Below, piece after piece: positions 1 through 10,856 of a stretch of 64,000 nucleotides of DNA. Every line of letters begins with the position of its first letter. Position 1 is the first letter of the stretch. The notes below the pieces were generated by a model. That model saw only the letters and a list, made by a program, of their open reading frames with translations. It was not told the origin of the DNA and searched no databases. This DNA comes from Diplosphaera chodatii (taxonomy: Eukaryota; Chlorophyta; Trebouxiophyceae; Prasiolales; Stichococcaceae), in the NCBI GenBank assembly GCA_032358165.1, contig JAALGY010000008.1, forward strand, positions 2,394,222 through 2,458,221. The letters are read 5' to 3'. Position numbers and translations under genes: made by a program.

Positions 1-25
1 CGCGACCACGTGCATGGCAACACAC

Positions 26-3000
26 CTGATGGCCTGATGCGGTGATGACCTCAAGGAAGTGTTGGCTACCAGCCGTCTCAAAGTGGGGCAGTAAGTACAC
101 AGTGGACGTGCCCAGGCTGCCATTCTCATTCACCACCTGCGCAACAGATAGACTCGGTCAGCCTGTAGGACAGCATGGGCATGGAACACCACCTCTGTTG
201 TGCACGGGCAGCTCGAGTCGAGAGGCGCTGCGGCTACGGCCCTGTTGCTTGCAGCTTTGGCAATCACAAGCCGTGGCATTGGCAAAACGGCTGTTACCGC
301 TGGCCAGACCAATGCGCGTGCCAAGTGTCTGGTTTGGTGCGGTGCTACATGCAGGCAAGCAGTGACAATAGTATTGTGTCCCAGTCCTGGACCCAGCACA
401 CCATAGCAGGCATACCTGCACACAGGTGCCAAAGCATTGGCGGCAGCTCACCTGGACGGTGTCCCCGGGGCGCAGGTGCGCCAGCGGCACGGGGCTGGGG
501 GCGCCGCCGGCGGGCGGGAATCTGAGGGCGATCGCGCCTGCCGGGAAGCAGCCGCCCAGGCTAGGGTCCGCCTGCAGCTTGGCAAGTGCCTGCACCCCGC
601 ACCGGCAAAACATGGCTTATGTTGCGCTGCAATGACGCCTCAAAATTTGTGTGCGAATCCACAAACCTAGTCTGCAAGTGGACCATCAACCGAACAGACT
701 CTGTTGGCGGACATCAGCTGCTGACCACTACTACATTGCTGCCGTTGCCCGTTAGAGCCGGTGGCACCATGAGCGCATCTGTTTGAGTGCATGGTGTGAA
801 TGCTGCCTGCCTGGATGGTACTCAGTGCTGGGTCCTGGTTCTTGAGCACGAATACGCGGTTGGCAACATCATAGTATGCCGCCTGTACGGTACCACTAGT
901 CAGAAACACCTCAAGTTCTTGGCCATGGCGCTCTGTGCTTGTTGTGATTCCTGTCCATACAGAAACACTGGCTGATCGCTCGTTGCAGCTACTGTTTGTA
1001 CCCTGTACCTGGCCGGTGTTGGGGTTGGCAGCGATTGCCGCCGCTGTGGCATGTGTCAGCTCGTTGCTGAAATACTTCTCTCCTTGCTCCATGATCCTAC
1101 ACGCAGGGTGGACGGTCTATGAGAAACACCAAACCCCTCAGCTTCTGCATCTGCTGACGCAGGCAGTTCTGCACAGGGCTCGTCCATGCGCCTGGTGGGA
1201 GGTGCGGCGGACGACTACACGCTGCGCACTCGGGGTTTCAGGATCGCTGGGCCGCAAGGCCTTTCAAGGTACATGCTGCCAGCGAGCGCCGCATACTGTC
1301 ATGTCGTTCGATAAGAGTTTTCATGTGTAGCAGAACCGACATCACTACAGCATCAGCACTGGCAGCCGCACATTGTATTATCCAGCTGCTTCTCGACCGC
1401 GGTGTGGACCACGCCCGAAGTTGAGCCGCCAGGCGGGTTGGTGAATGTGCCGTCTGACATGACCTCCGTGCAGTTCACTGCAGTGCATGACACAATCATG
1501 AAGCCGGACTACTGAAGCGCAGAGTTAACGAGGTGATGTCTCCAAATGGTGTTGCTGGCAGCGCTTGGCAACCGCAAGTCGGTGGCCTAACGTCTCTTTC
1601 CTCCCGCATGACTGGACCTGTTCCCTGGGTGCCAGGTATGATCTTGCATAGCAAATTGCAAAGCGTTGTCTCAACACTGCACTAACACGACATGCTCTAT
1701 GTGATGGGGCCACTCACCTGTGTACTTGAAGTTGCAGTGGAGCTCATCGGGTGTGAGGGACCTCGTCGGTATGAAGTTCGTTGTGAGCGGTCCTGATGTG
1801 GTTGCGTACATGGGGTCATGCATTCCGTCGTAGCTCAGGTTCGGCGTGCAAACTGAGCCGTAGTATGCTGCAGGTTGAATATATAGGTTTCTGGTTGGTG
1901 CAGCACGACTGCTCGCATAGGTGATTTGCGTTGATTGCTGTACCAAGCATCACAAGAGCCACGCGCTGTGCCACTTGCACAACTGCATCAGGCAGTAACC
2001 ACATGTGATGCGACCATCTCCGGCAGCCCGTTCACTTGAAAACGGCACACATGTGCCAGCCAACGATATCCAACCGCTGGGTGCCTCACCTGGCGTCTGC
2101 ATCATGCATGCAGCGTATGCTTGGTAGAGCTTCTTCAGATCGGCGACACCCCCCGCCTGCTGCTTCAGGGCGTCGATATGGTCCACATTGAAATCGTCAG
2201 CGTAGTAAGGCACCGCGCGCTTGTCCAAGCACACTCGCTGCGGAAACCATGATCTGCATGCATAAAGGGTGCATCGACTCAACACCGAAACTTGGAGACG
2301 CACGTAGCAAAGCAAGTGCTCTTTGCTAGCTGCATGGATGCCCGTGAGTGGAGGGCATCAAAGGCGACATCAGCACGATTGCGACTCAGCACTGGAAGAA
2401 ACGCAACCATGGAAATAAACGCATCGTTGTGTGCTTCTGATGGGATGCGCTTCAAGCATGCATGTCACGCAGCATGGGCTACTGGAGTGCAGCGAACTAG
2501 CGAGTACCATCACTTCCTATGCAAGATGTCAACGCACTTGGCCGCTCGGGATGGCAACGGCAAACAAATCGGCACAGTTGCCACCAGGCTGCCTGAGTTC
2601 TGACCAGCGCTGCTTGTAACCAGCATGCTTGCAAGGTGCTCCCAACAACGAATGCGGGGGGCGTCTTGTCTGGCAATAACAACACGAGAAGCATTCAGCG
2701 CATCCAGAGTCAAGGTACTCACAGGGACTTCCCACGATAGTAGGGTGACAGCAGTAACGCCACGGCCTCGTAGGATATGTCGCCGCCAAACTGCAGCGCG
2801 ATGCTGGCGGCGCCGCAGCCACTGCTACCGGCAGCCGCCTGCAGATGCATGGCCTCAGCATCCCAGAATGCTACTTCTGACAGTATGCACACCTGTGCAG
2901 GTCTTGACAGGGGGCACATTGCAGTGCCGCCTAGCACATCTACCATGAACATGTGTGTGCTGCAACGATGTCGATTGACCCGGTGCCGGTGCCGGTGATG

Positions 3001-5346
3001 TGCAGCATGTGTCAGAGATCACATATGTAGCAGTCTACTCTCTACAAGAAGTGATCACTCAATGTGCTGCCGCACGTTGCTAGCACCCAGTGCATGTGTG
3101 ATCCGTTGAGCAGACGGCACCTGCTGCAGGCGGCGGCCCATGCTGGTGGGCACTTGCGCTTCAGATCCTGCAATGGCTGCTGCGCTGCCTGCCGCGCCTG
3201 CTGTTGCGGTGCTGGCCCCGCGCGTGACGAAGTAGAAGGTGCAGCCGTCGGCGCCAGCAGCACAGGTGACCTGGCACCCAGCAAGCCGGGATGGCGTTGT
3301 GCGCACATACGAGCTGGTGACACTGCAGGTGCCGAGTCGGTCACCGTGGCCACTGGCGACTGCTGAGAGACCTTGTACCGTCAACACTATCGACCACCGA
3401 CAGCACGGAAGACGTGCTGCACCGTTTTCAGCGAGGAATCAAGTGCCGCAGCCATGCACCTTGATGCGCTGGCCCTGGTACTTGACGGTGCCTGACGCCG
3501 CGGCGGATGGGTCAACATTCAGCAGCTCGTCACAGTTGTCCTCTGCCACAAGCTGCAAAAACAGGTCAATGGGCTGCACTGGCTCAAGGGCTGAATGGGG
3601 AACAAGCAATGCCGTTGTATGGCAGAGCACCATGCAGGTGATGCCTGCTCATGCTTCCAATCTGTCAAAAGGCTGCAGCTGCCGTGCCTCACAGCAGGTG
3701 CAGATGATCGTCATCACTCTGCAGGTCTGACACCCAGGAGGTCAAGCAGCATCGTTCGGAGACTGCGGCGCAGCATGCGTCTGATCAGCACCTGCACGTT
3801 TGAGAGGAGTGCTGCTTTCCCAGCTCCCCCGTTGTCCACAGCCAGTGGGAAGGCAGCGCTGCCTGTACGTCAGCGAACTATCACTTGACGGTCTGCATGC
3901 ATACTTTGGGTATGTGCACAGCCAGCACAGCAGATCTACATACGGTCCATCCCCACTTGCGCGCACAGAGTGTGTGCACCATGCACATGGTAAAGCGGCG
4001 TTGTAGAGGCGCCTCAGCACTTTGTTAGTACATACACATGCACATCAGCATTGAGGCAATGCCTTCGGAGAGGAACTGGCAGGCTTGGCGGACGTCCGCC
4101 CGAGCGATGGTCTGCCCGGCGGTGGGGTCGACAGAAGCCCCACCCTGCAGCAGTCTCCGGCGGCCAGTCGCTGCGGTGACATTGTTGCTGCCTGTGCAGT
4201 GTGCACAGACAGTTTGGTATATGTGCTTCGGAAGGGTGCAGTGCAACAGCAAGGACAGGGCAAGCGGAGCAGTGCCACCAGCATGATGCCGGCAGCCTAT
4301 CACATGGGGCACTGACTGTTGCCGTGTGCATACCAGGGGCGAGCGCCACACGCATGTAGCCGCCAGTCGCAGTGCGCAACGTGGTGCCGCTGCCCTTGTC
4401 CGCCAGCGCGCCATTCTGCGGTGCAAGCAGCAGGATCTATGCTGCCGTTGACGACTGAGCATGGCGTCGGAGCGCTTTGCTGACAAGAACACACTGATGC
4501 CTCATCACACTGCGCCATGTGATGTTGCTGTCGGCAGTGTGCTTCCTACTGCAGTAGCAGCGCACCGCAGTCTTTGTGTCCTTGACAGAAACCACAATGC
4601 CTGCAGATATTCAGGGCAAACTGTAGTGTTGAATTGCAGACACAATATTGCATGGCAGCATACTCCCTTTGGCCCTGAGATTGCCAGTAAGACAGCCGAC
4701 TGATGCGCACCTGCCACCAGGCCGGCCACCGCGCCCAGCAGGACGATGGTGAACACCAAAAGCAGGCCGGCCGCCCACTTCATGTACTTGTACTGCATGG
4801 GGAACGGGTGCACACCAATCAACGCATCACGCTGCATCGGCACAGCAGTACGCGCTACCATATGGAAGCAAGCCATGGCTTGGTTGCCGCCAGGCATGCA
4901 CGTGACAGATGCAGCAAGCAGGCACACAAATGCACACAGGCACTGGTGCAGGTCAGCACCTGCGCCTCTCTGTGCACGGCATCCTCGATGAAGTCCACCT
5001 GCAGGGGGCGGAAGGCAGCGCTGCTCTGCCACCGACAACAATACGACTGCCCATCCGCAGCGTTGGCCTACATCTTGCCTGCACAGCTGCACCGGCTGCA
5101 AGCCTGGGCAATGTGCATGCATCAGGCAACGTTGCGGCTCACTGATCCTGGCGGCAGCGCACCAGCTCCTCCTTGGACACCACGCCGTCCTGGTTGGTGT
5201 CCAGGGCGGCCAGGCGCTCCTGCACCCGCCGCCGCCGCGTCGGCAGCCGCTGCAGGGTCTTGGCCGAAGGCACTGAGGCGTCCACATCCACCTTCAGGCT
5301 GTCGCTGTGGCCCAGCTCCCGAGTTCCCCTGTGCCTGCGTGGCGCA
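26..5346 (-). CDS. EF-hand / single-TM protein with C-terminal Hint autoprocessing module (multi-exon, C-terminus off the left edge)
   Basis: Many short exons read leftward. Near the N-terminus (about 5163-5346) is a canonical 12-residue EF-hand loop, DTNQDGVVSKEE. A 13-residue exon (4960-4998) follows, then a hydrophobic segment (about 4711-4792, core WAAGLLLVFTIVLLGAVAGL). Next come likely lumenal/extracellular exons with N-x-T sites and cysteines at about 4320-4425, 4040-4190, 3440-3600, 3130-3350, 2720-2880, 2087-2240, 1720-1870, 1370-1480 and 835-1095. Exon 452-589 (46 codons) opens with GGCFPAG and ends with PLAHLRPGDTVQ. Exon 26-136 (37 codons) ends HFLEVITASGHQ. Together these match the start of a Hint domain: catalytic Cys, the LRPGD turn and the pre-histidine strand. 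Hint modules cleave the chain at that Cys by an N-S acyl shift. The catalytic-His part lies beyond the window. The start codon and several exon junctions are unresolved. Confidence 0.62.
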
Positions 5347-8054
5347 GGTTGCAAATGTCTTCGAATTGACCACTGCTGCCTGCCTGCAAAGCAACTGCCC
5401 GCTGCCGCCGCCGGCAGTGCCGAGGCACTTGAGCGAAGGGATGCCAGCTTACGCCCTGGGCCAGCGAGGCATCGAAAGTGTTCAGCCAGTTTCGCTTGCC
5501 GGGTGTGTTACGCTGCGACCAGCTGGTGGATGATGGGGGTCACCATGTGCTGCTGCCATGCGGGCGGCGGCAGCGGCCAGGGTCACTCCCAGTTCGGCAC
5601 ACAGCCCCAACGCCCTGCTAACAATGCCAGCTCGATCTGTGACTGCCACGCTGGCTGCAGGTTTTGCGATCGTGTCGCACGCAAGGAAGCGGTCCCAGGC
5701 CTTTGGGCAGCCTGAAAGGCTGAGAAGGATCGGCGGTTGGACAGCCTGGAACCCTGAGTCTCTGCCCCTTTTTGGCACCACGCCAGAAGGCGGGACGCGT
5801 CCCGATCAACCGCGTACAGGCCGCTGCCGGCAGTGCTGTTGCCTTCTGACCGCGGCCAGCTATGACGCCTCTGTATGCAGCGTGAAAGGCGTCAATCGGC
5901 TCTGCGCTGGCGGAGCGTTGGACTGCCCGCCATCAGCTGATGTACGCAGTAGTGGGAGGGTCTCGAACCTCGCCTCATGCAAGGAATCTCGTCGGCCTGC
6001 TGCGTGTGCCGCGCTGCGCAGCCCCCCGCTTTCAGTGACCTGGGTTTCAGACACAGCATAGGCCAATCAAATAAATGCGCGCGTGGAATGCGGCACCATT
6101 GCAGACGTCCGGCAACGCCCCACCGATAGGTGCCATGCCAGTACATCGATGCAAGCACGCGCAGACGCATGCAGATGCCGAGACGCGATCTGATTAGGCT
6201 TGAGCATCCTTTGAAAGGTGTCCACCGGCAACAGTGGCGCTACGCTTGTCTCTGCCACCCCATCAAGCGAGGGTCCAATCGGGCAGACCGTCCATCAAAC
6301 ACACAATACAAACAACTGTGACGCGGACTGCGCACCCTTCGTCGAACGTCATACCGCCGGGCTGCGCCATTGCCGCTGCTGGAGTCTGCCTCACGCGATG
6401 CGAATGTGCGATTGCCAGGCTGTGGCAAGTGTGGCCGCCGTTTCAGTGCACGGGCCCACGTGGGCGACCCCACGTGGCCGACCTCTTGTCATTCCTCCCC
6501 ACGGTTCATCTGTTGGGCCACGTTACAGCACTTATGCACGTTGTCAAGCCCCAGGAAGTAGAGGCTGATATGACTGACATGCGACTTGCACGGCAGCAGT
6601 CGTCGCCTCGTCGGAACCCGCAGTGTGCATCAATCTGCAGAATACGTGATGACAGTACCATTAGTGCGTGCATGAGTCCTCAGCGGTGGCGGCATGCGTG
6701 CACTGCATGCGGTCATCCTGGGCTAATAGCATTGCTTGTGCATGCATGTAGCTGAGCGGGATCTGGTGGCAGCTGCCGCCTTGTCTACCGCCAGTCTCAG
6801 GATGCTTCTCGTCAGGACATCGCTCGGGACACGCATGCGCAAGCATGTTACATGATTTGTATCACAAGGGCTGTCCGCTGTGTCGGAGCTGTGGACGTAT
6901 GTGCGTTGGGAGCAGCTCAAACACGTCGCAGCTGATGCGGTCCAGCCGCCGCTTTCGAAAATGGCGGCGATAATTGGCCGACAGACCATTTGAGTCGCAA
7001 GTGGAGCACTCAGACTAAGGGAACCGGACCGCGCCGTATGCAAGCGGTCAGGATATGACACCTGCGCTGCACAACATGTTTGCGTGTCAAACAGGCCTGC
7101 AGAAAGCCCAGAACACAACGATCGTTCTACCCCCACGTCTTCACAAGTCGTCACAAAGAATGAAGGCGATTACACCCCATACACTCCACTGGTCACACAA
7201 CAATCAATGCTGGTGTCCAAGGACTGTGGAGCACCAGGGTTTAGCACAGAGGCCGCACCCTGGATGCACTCAAAGGCACACGGGGAAACAACTCAAAACC
7301 ATCAAGGCTCGAATGAGTGCAGCCGCCGTGCATGAAGCAGGCGGCGGGCTCAGCCCGGCAGGAGGAACCCGGCGGGCACACAGGCAAAGCACAGCAGGTG
7401 TCTAGCGATATCACCGCCAATGAGCAATGTGCCTAATGAGGCGTCAAGGGCAGAAGGCCTGCCGGCTGCAGCACAGACGCATGACGGTGACACACCCAGG
7501 CAGCCCCGGGGCTGCGGGGGCCAGCATGGCTGGAACGTGCGGGGGATACCTCCTAGGAGGGTGGGCGGCGCAGTCCATTTGACTGGTGACTGCACTCTGA
7601 CTGCAGTCGTCACAATGATGATGATGATGATGGTGGTTACATCCCATATACTCCACTGGTCACACAACAAGTGAATGCTGGCAACCAAGAACTGTGGAGC
7701 ACCAGTCTAGACTGCAAGCGAATCTGTCCTGGATGTGCAGAAACACACGGGGAAACAACTGAATGGACGCAAGCAATGCGTCTGGCTGGTGGAAAAGCAT
7801 ATGCCACGAGGGCAGACCAAAACCCATGCGGGCTGCGAAGGTGTCCAAACGGGAAGGGCTAGGCAGCAATTGGGCAGCCCCCATAGCGCATGGTGCTGAC
7901 TGCGAGCAAATGTGCCTAATGAGGCGTCACAGGCAGCGCGCAGGTACTGCTGGCCAAGTGCGTGTAAGCTGTCGTCACAACCTGGACGCCCGCCGTGGCG
8001 GTAGACAAATAGTATGAAGGCAACTGTTTGTGGCATGGTGCACATAGCACCTCC
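5347..8054. other. Gene-poor spacer
   Basis: About 2.7 kb with no reading frame resembling a known family and no coherent exon chain on either strand. Its right half holds the degenerate ~470-bp duplication listed separately. The 5' end and promoter of the leftward EF-hand/Hint gene should lie in its left part. Confidence 0.5.
7168..7950. repeat. Degenerate tandem duplication, unit about 470 bp, with an (ATG)6 microsatellite
   Basis: Blocks recur in the same order about 470-480 bp apart. CTCCACTGGTCACACAACAA is near 7184 and again near 7653. CTGTGGAGCACCAG is near 7225 and 7693. CACACGGGGAAACAACT is near 7278 and 7747. TGTGCCTAATGAGGCGTCA is near 7430 and 7911. Sequence between blocks has diverged. 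Six ATG triplets occupy 7615-7632 between the copies. No coding potential is recognised. Confidence 0.7.
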
Positions 8055-8128
8055 GATCTTGTGATCTAGTTGGTTATGATTACCGCCTAACACGCGGTCT
8101 GTCCCCGGTTCGAACCCGGGCAAGATCA
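8055..8128 (+). tRNA. tRNA-Val (anticodon AAC)
   Basis: A complete cloverleaf folds from this stretch. The acceptor stem is GATCTTG/CAAGATC. The anticodon stem ACCGC/GCGGT encloses the loop CTAACAC, giving anticodon AAC (valine, GUU codons). The T arm CCCGG-TTCGAAC-CCGGG matches the B-box consensus GGTTCGAACCC, and the D-arm region matches an A box. The discriminator is A, CCA is not encoded and there is no intron, as in nuclear tRNA genes. A run of six T at 8133-8138 fits an RNA polymerase III terminator. Confidence 0.93.
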
Positions 8129-8132
8129 GCGG

Positions 8133-8138
8133 TTTTTT
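8133..8138 (+). terminator. Pol III T-run terminator of tRNA-Val
   Basis: TTTTTT begins five bases after the tRNA discriminator base, the usual place for RNA polymerase III termination. Confidence 0.75.
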
Positions 8139-8580
8139 GGTTTGCCTGATACCGCACTCTGTGCCGCCGACTTGACCGTGTTGTTGAAGGTTTTGCCTCA
8201 ATTCTTACTCGGCGATGTCCGTTCTGTACTTTTACAAACACAGAGGAGTACACATGAGAGGCACATGCCGCTGTTGCACTCGAATGCTGCTACTGCCGGT
8301 TCTCGCTCGATGACCCCGTGTGCCATAGTAGGCAGTCTGACTCCATTTCTGCACCTGCGACAACATCAGAGAAGTACATATGCGTCTAAGACGTACACAT
8401 CATGCATACGGATTAGCCATGACAGTGGCACCAACTGCGACATGTGGCGGGCTACCTTGTGGTCTGCCGTGAAGCGGGGTGAGGAGCTCATGAAGTCTCA
8501 TCCGCCGCAGGGCTGCACGCTAGTGGCTGCGCTGTCAAGCTGCCTTCACCGAGATGCCGCACGCCGGCTGGCGCCCCGCC

Positions 8581-10396
8581 TCACACCAGCGGCTGCCGCT
8601 TCAGCTGCTGCGGGGTGCGCGGGTATCGCGCCGGCGTCCGCCCAGCTTTGTCCACCAGCACCGCGGTGCGCTGCCCCCGCTGCGAGTCGTGCGAGTCGAC
8701 TAATTCGATGCCCCGCAGCCGGCCGCCCAGCAGCCGGATGGCGCGCGTCGCCCGCCGCACCTCCTCCTGCCAAGACGGATCATATCAGCCAATCATCAGA
8801 GGGCAAGCGCCAGGGAGACATGATGTATTCAGCTTGCCGAGCATGCAATGGTCTGCGAGCTGGTATACAATGCGCGCATATGCTCTGTTCAGCATGGACG
8901 CTGCACCTGTACCCATCCATATGGTCCTGTCGGCATGCAAGCTTGCCGTAGGCATGTGTGGTTCTGTTCAGGAGGTGCTGCAATGCAGCGGCTGACCTGC
9001 GGTGCGGCGCCTTTAGCCACCACCAGCCGCCCCCCTGGCCGCACGAACGGCAGGCACAGCTCCGCCAGGGCGGGCATCTCCGCCACCGCCCGTGCCGTCA
9101 CGACGTCACACGTCTGCGCGCACCAGACGCGCCGTGACTCCGACGGCGTGTCGCAGCAAGTGCCACCTCATGTGCATGTGCCGCTGGCAGCTCCAGCACC
9201 CGTCAGTCCCCTGCCCACATACAGAACCCCTGCAGACGCCCCTGATATCAGTTTGGCCCTTGTGGCCGTCAGAGGGGCCAGGCCCGTTCGGCGGCAGCTG
9301 CAGGGCGCGCACCTCCCTGTAGCGAGGGTCCTGCCCGGCGTCCTCGGCCCGCGCCCACACCGCCGCAACGTTGGCCAGGCCCATGCGCCCGGCCGCCGCC
9401 TCCACGAACCCGCACCGCTTCTTGAGCGCGTCCAGCATCAGCACCTGCGGCTGGCGCCAGGCGGTGTGGTGGGCCGGCCGACGGCGTGACTGAGGGGACA
9501 CTGTGATGGAGGAGCGGCCTCTGCAACGCACTTGCTCCAGCCAGAGCGCTCGACCTGCTTGTGCTTGACAAAGCTGCTTTATTTGCAAGCAGATCCTGAA
9601 TCCGTTTGGCACCTAGAAGGTCAGTCCTGACGCCCATACACTACCTGCCAGTGCGGGCGGCAGACGGCCAGCAGCAGGCCCGGCAGCCCGGCGCCGGAGC
9701 CCACATCCAGCAGGCGCACGGGCCAATCCGTCGCTGCTGCGTTTGATCTGTGGGCCTGCTCAGGAGGTGCAGCCGCTTCCAGCTGCCCTGTATGGCCTCC
9801 TGCGGGGCCGCTTCTCTGTGAGCTGGCTGTCGCACCGCCAGCGGCGGCGGCAGCATCCAGCAGCGGCAGCAGCGCCAGGCAGTCGCGCACGTGCCTCCGC
9901 ACCTCCTCTGCATCCTTGGCACCTGCGGAGCGTTGCCGTCGCGTTGATCTCGGGACAACCGTCGCACCAATGGTCATGCGCATGCATATAGCTGGATCGC
10001 AGCTTAGGGGTGGCAACAGTAACACGTCAGCATACCCGTGAGGTTGTATTTTGCGTTCTCCTCCAGCAGGAAGTCGACAAAGACGTCGATCTGCTGCTGC
10101 TGGGTGCTGCTGAGGGCCTCAGCTGGGGCTGTTGACGAGGCGGGTGCTGCGGCAGTGACGGTGCAGCGCCAAAGCGCCGCCTGTCTGTTCCAGGTTGCAC
10201 AATGGAAGTGCGCTGTCTGGCATGGCGGCTGTCTGTCAGCTGCAAGCACCCGCCGCAGCGCTCTACGACCCGGCAAGGCGCAGGGGGAGCGCACATTGCT
10301 GCCGCCACAGCTGGTGCGGCTGGTCACCAGCGATGGCGCAGCTGTCAGGGTCCGCATGACGCTTGCATGCAGGGTGAGGCAGGTTCGCAGACCCAT
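8581..10396 (-). CDS. rsmG: RsmG/GidB-type 16S rRNA (guanine-N7) methyltransferase, probably plastid-targeted
   Basis: Five exons (10036-10396, 9645-9922, 9313-9444, 8997-9113, 8581-8766) join in phase to 357 residues. RsmG methylates the N7 of a conserved guanine in the 530 loop of small-subunit rRNA. Visible family features are the helix before NLTG (end of exon 1), the SAM-binding motif LLDVGSGAGLPG near residues 191-202, LDALKKRCGFVEAAA, DVVTARAVAEMPALAE and GGRLVVAKG. Bacterial RsmG is about 210-240 residues. The extra length is an N-terminal Arg/Ser/Ala-rich extension of about 90 residues, probably a plastid transit peptide, and an Ala/Gly/Ser-rich insert of about 35 residues before the SAM motif. 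The first ATG of exon 1 (10396) was chosen; a GTG precedes it. It is divergent from the LysM gene across 460 bp. Confidence 0.9.
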
Positions 10397-10856
10397 CACA
10401 TGATAGGGAAGGCTTGAGGGCTCAGCAAGGTGCTATGGACATGGCAGCATGCTACTGCGGCCTGCGCATGCCTGAGGAGCGACTCACTTTCCAGTTTCAA
10501 CTGCATGTAGGTTGTGCTCGATTGAACGCGGCTGCGAGAGCAGCATGACCCTTTCTGCTCAATCGCAAAGTGCCAGACTGGTAACAGATCTGGCCATCTG
10601 GGACATCGTGCAAATGCCATGCACCAAAAACCTCTCTCCATCAGCCAGAACATACTTTCATACTCGCTACGTGTTTATGCTATCACATCGTGAAGCTTGT
10701 ATGCGTATGGCGTCCACGATACATGCGTCAGCTTGATCGAGCTTCAGGAAGCTTGGACAGGTGGGCGCAGTGCCCATAATCATTGAGGCGTCTGCACATC
10801 TGTCGCAGCAGTTGGCGATGCGCGTAACTGTGATAGGAATTAGCCTCTGAGCGCTC
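10397..10856. promoter_or_regulatory. 460-bp divergent intergenic region (rsmG / LysM gene)
   Basis: The start codons of two oppositely transcribed genes flank this interval, so it must hold both promoters and 5' UTRs. No TATA-like or repeated operator-like element stands out. Confidence 0.5.

Noticed and set aside
7444..7656. Open frame with a run of histidines
   Set aside because: The His run is simply the antisense reading of the (ATG)6 microsatellite.
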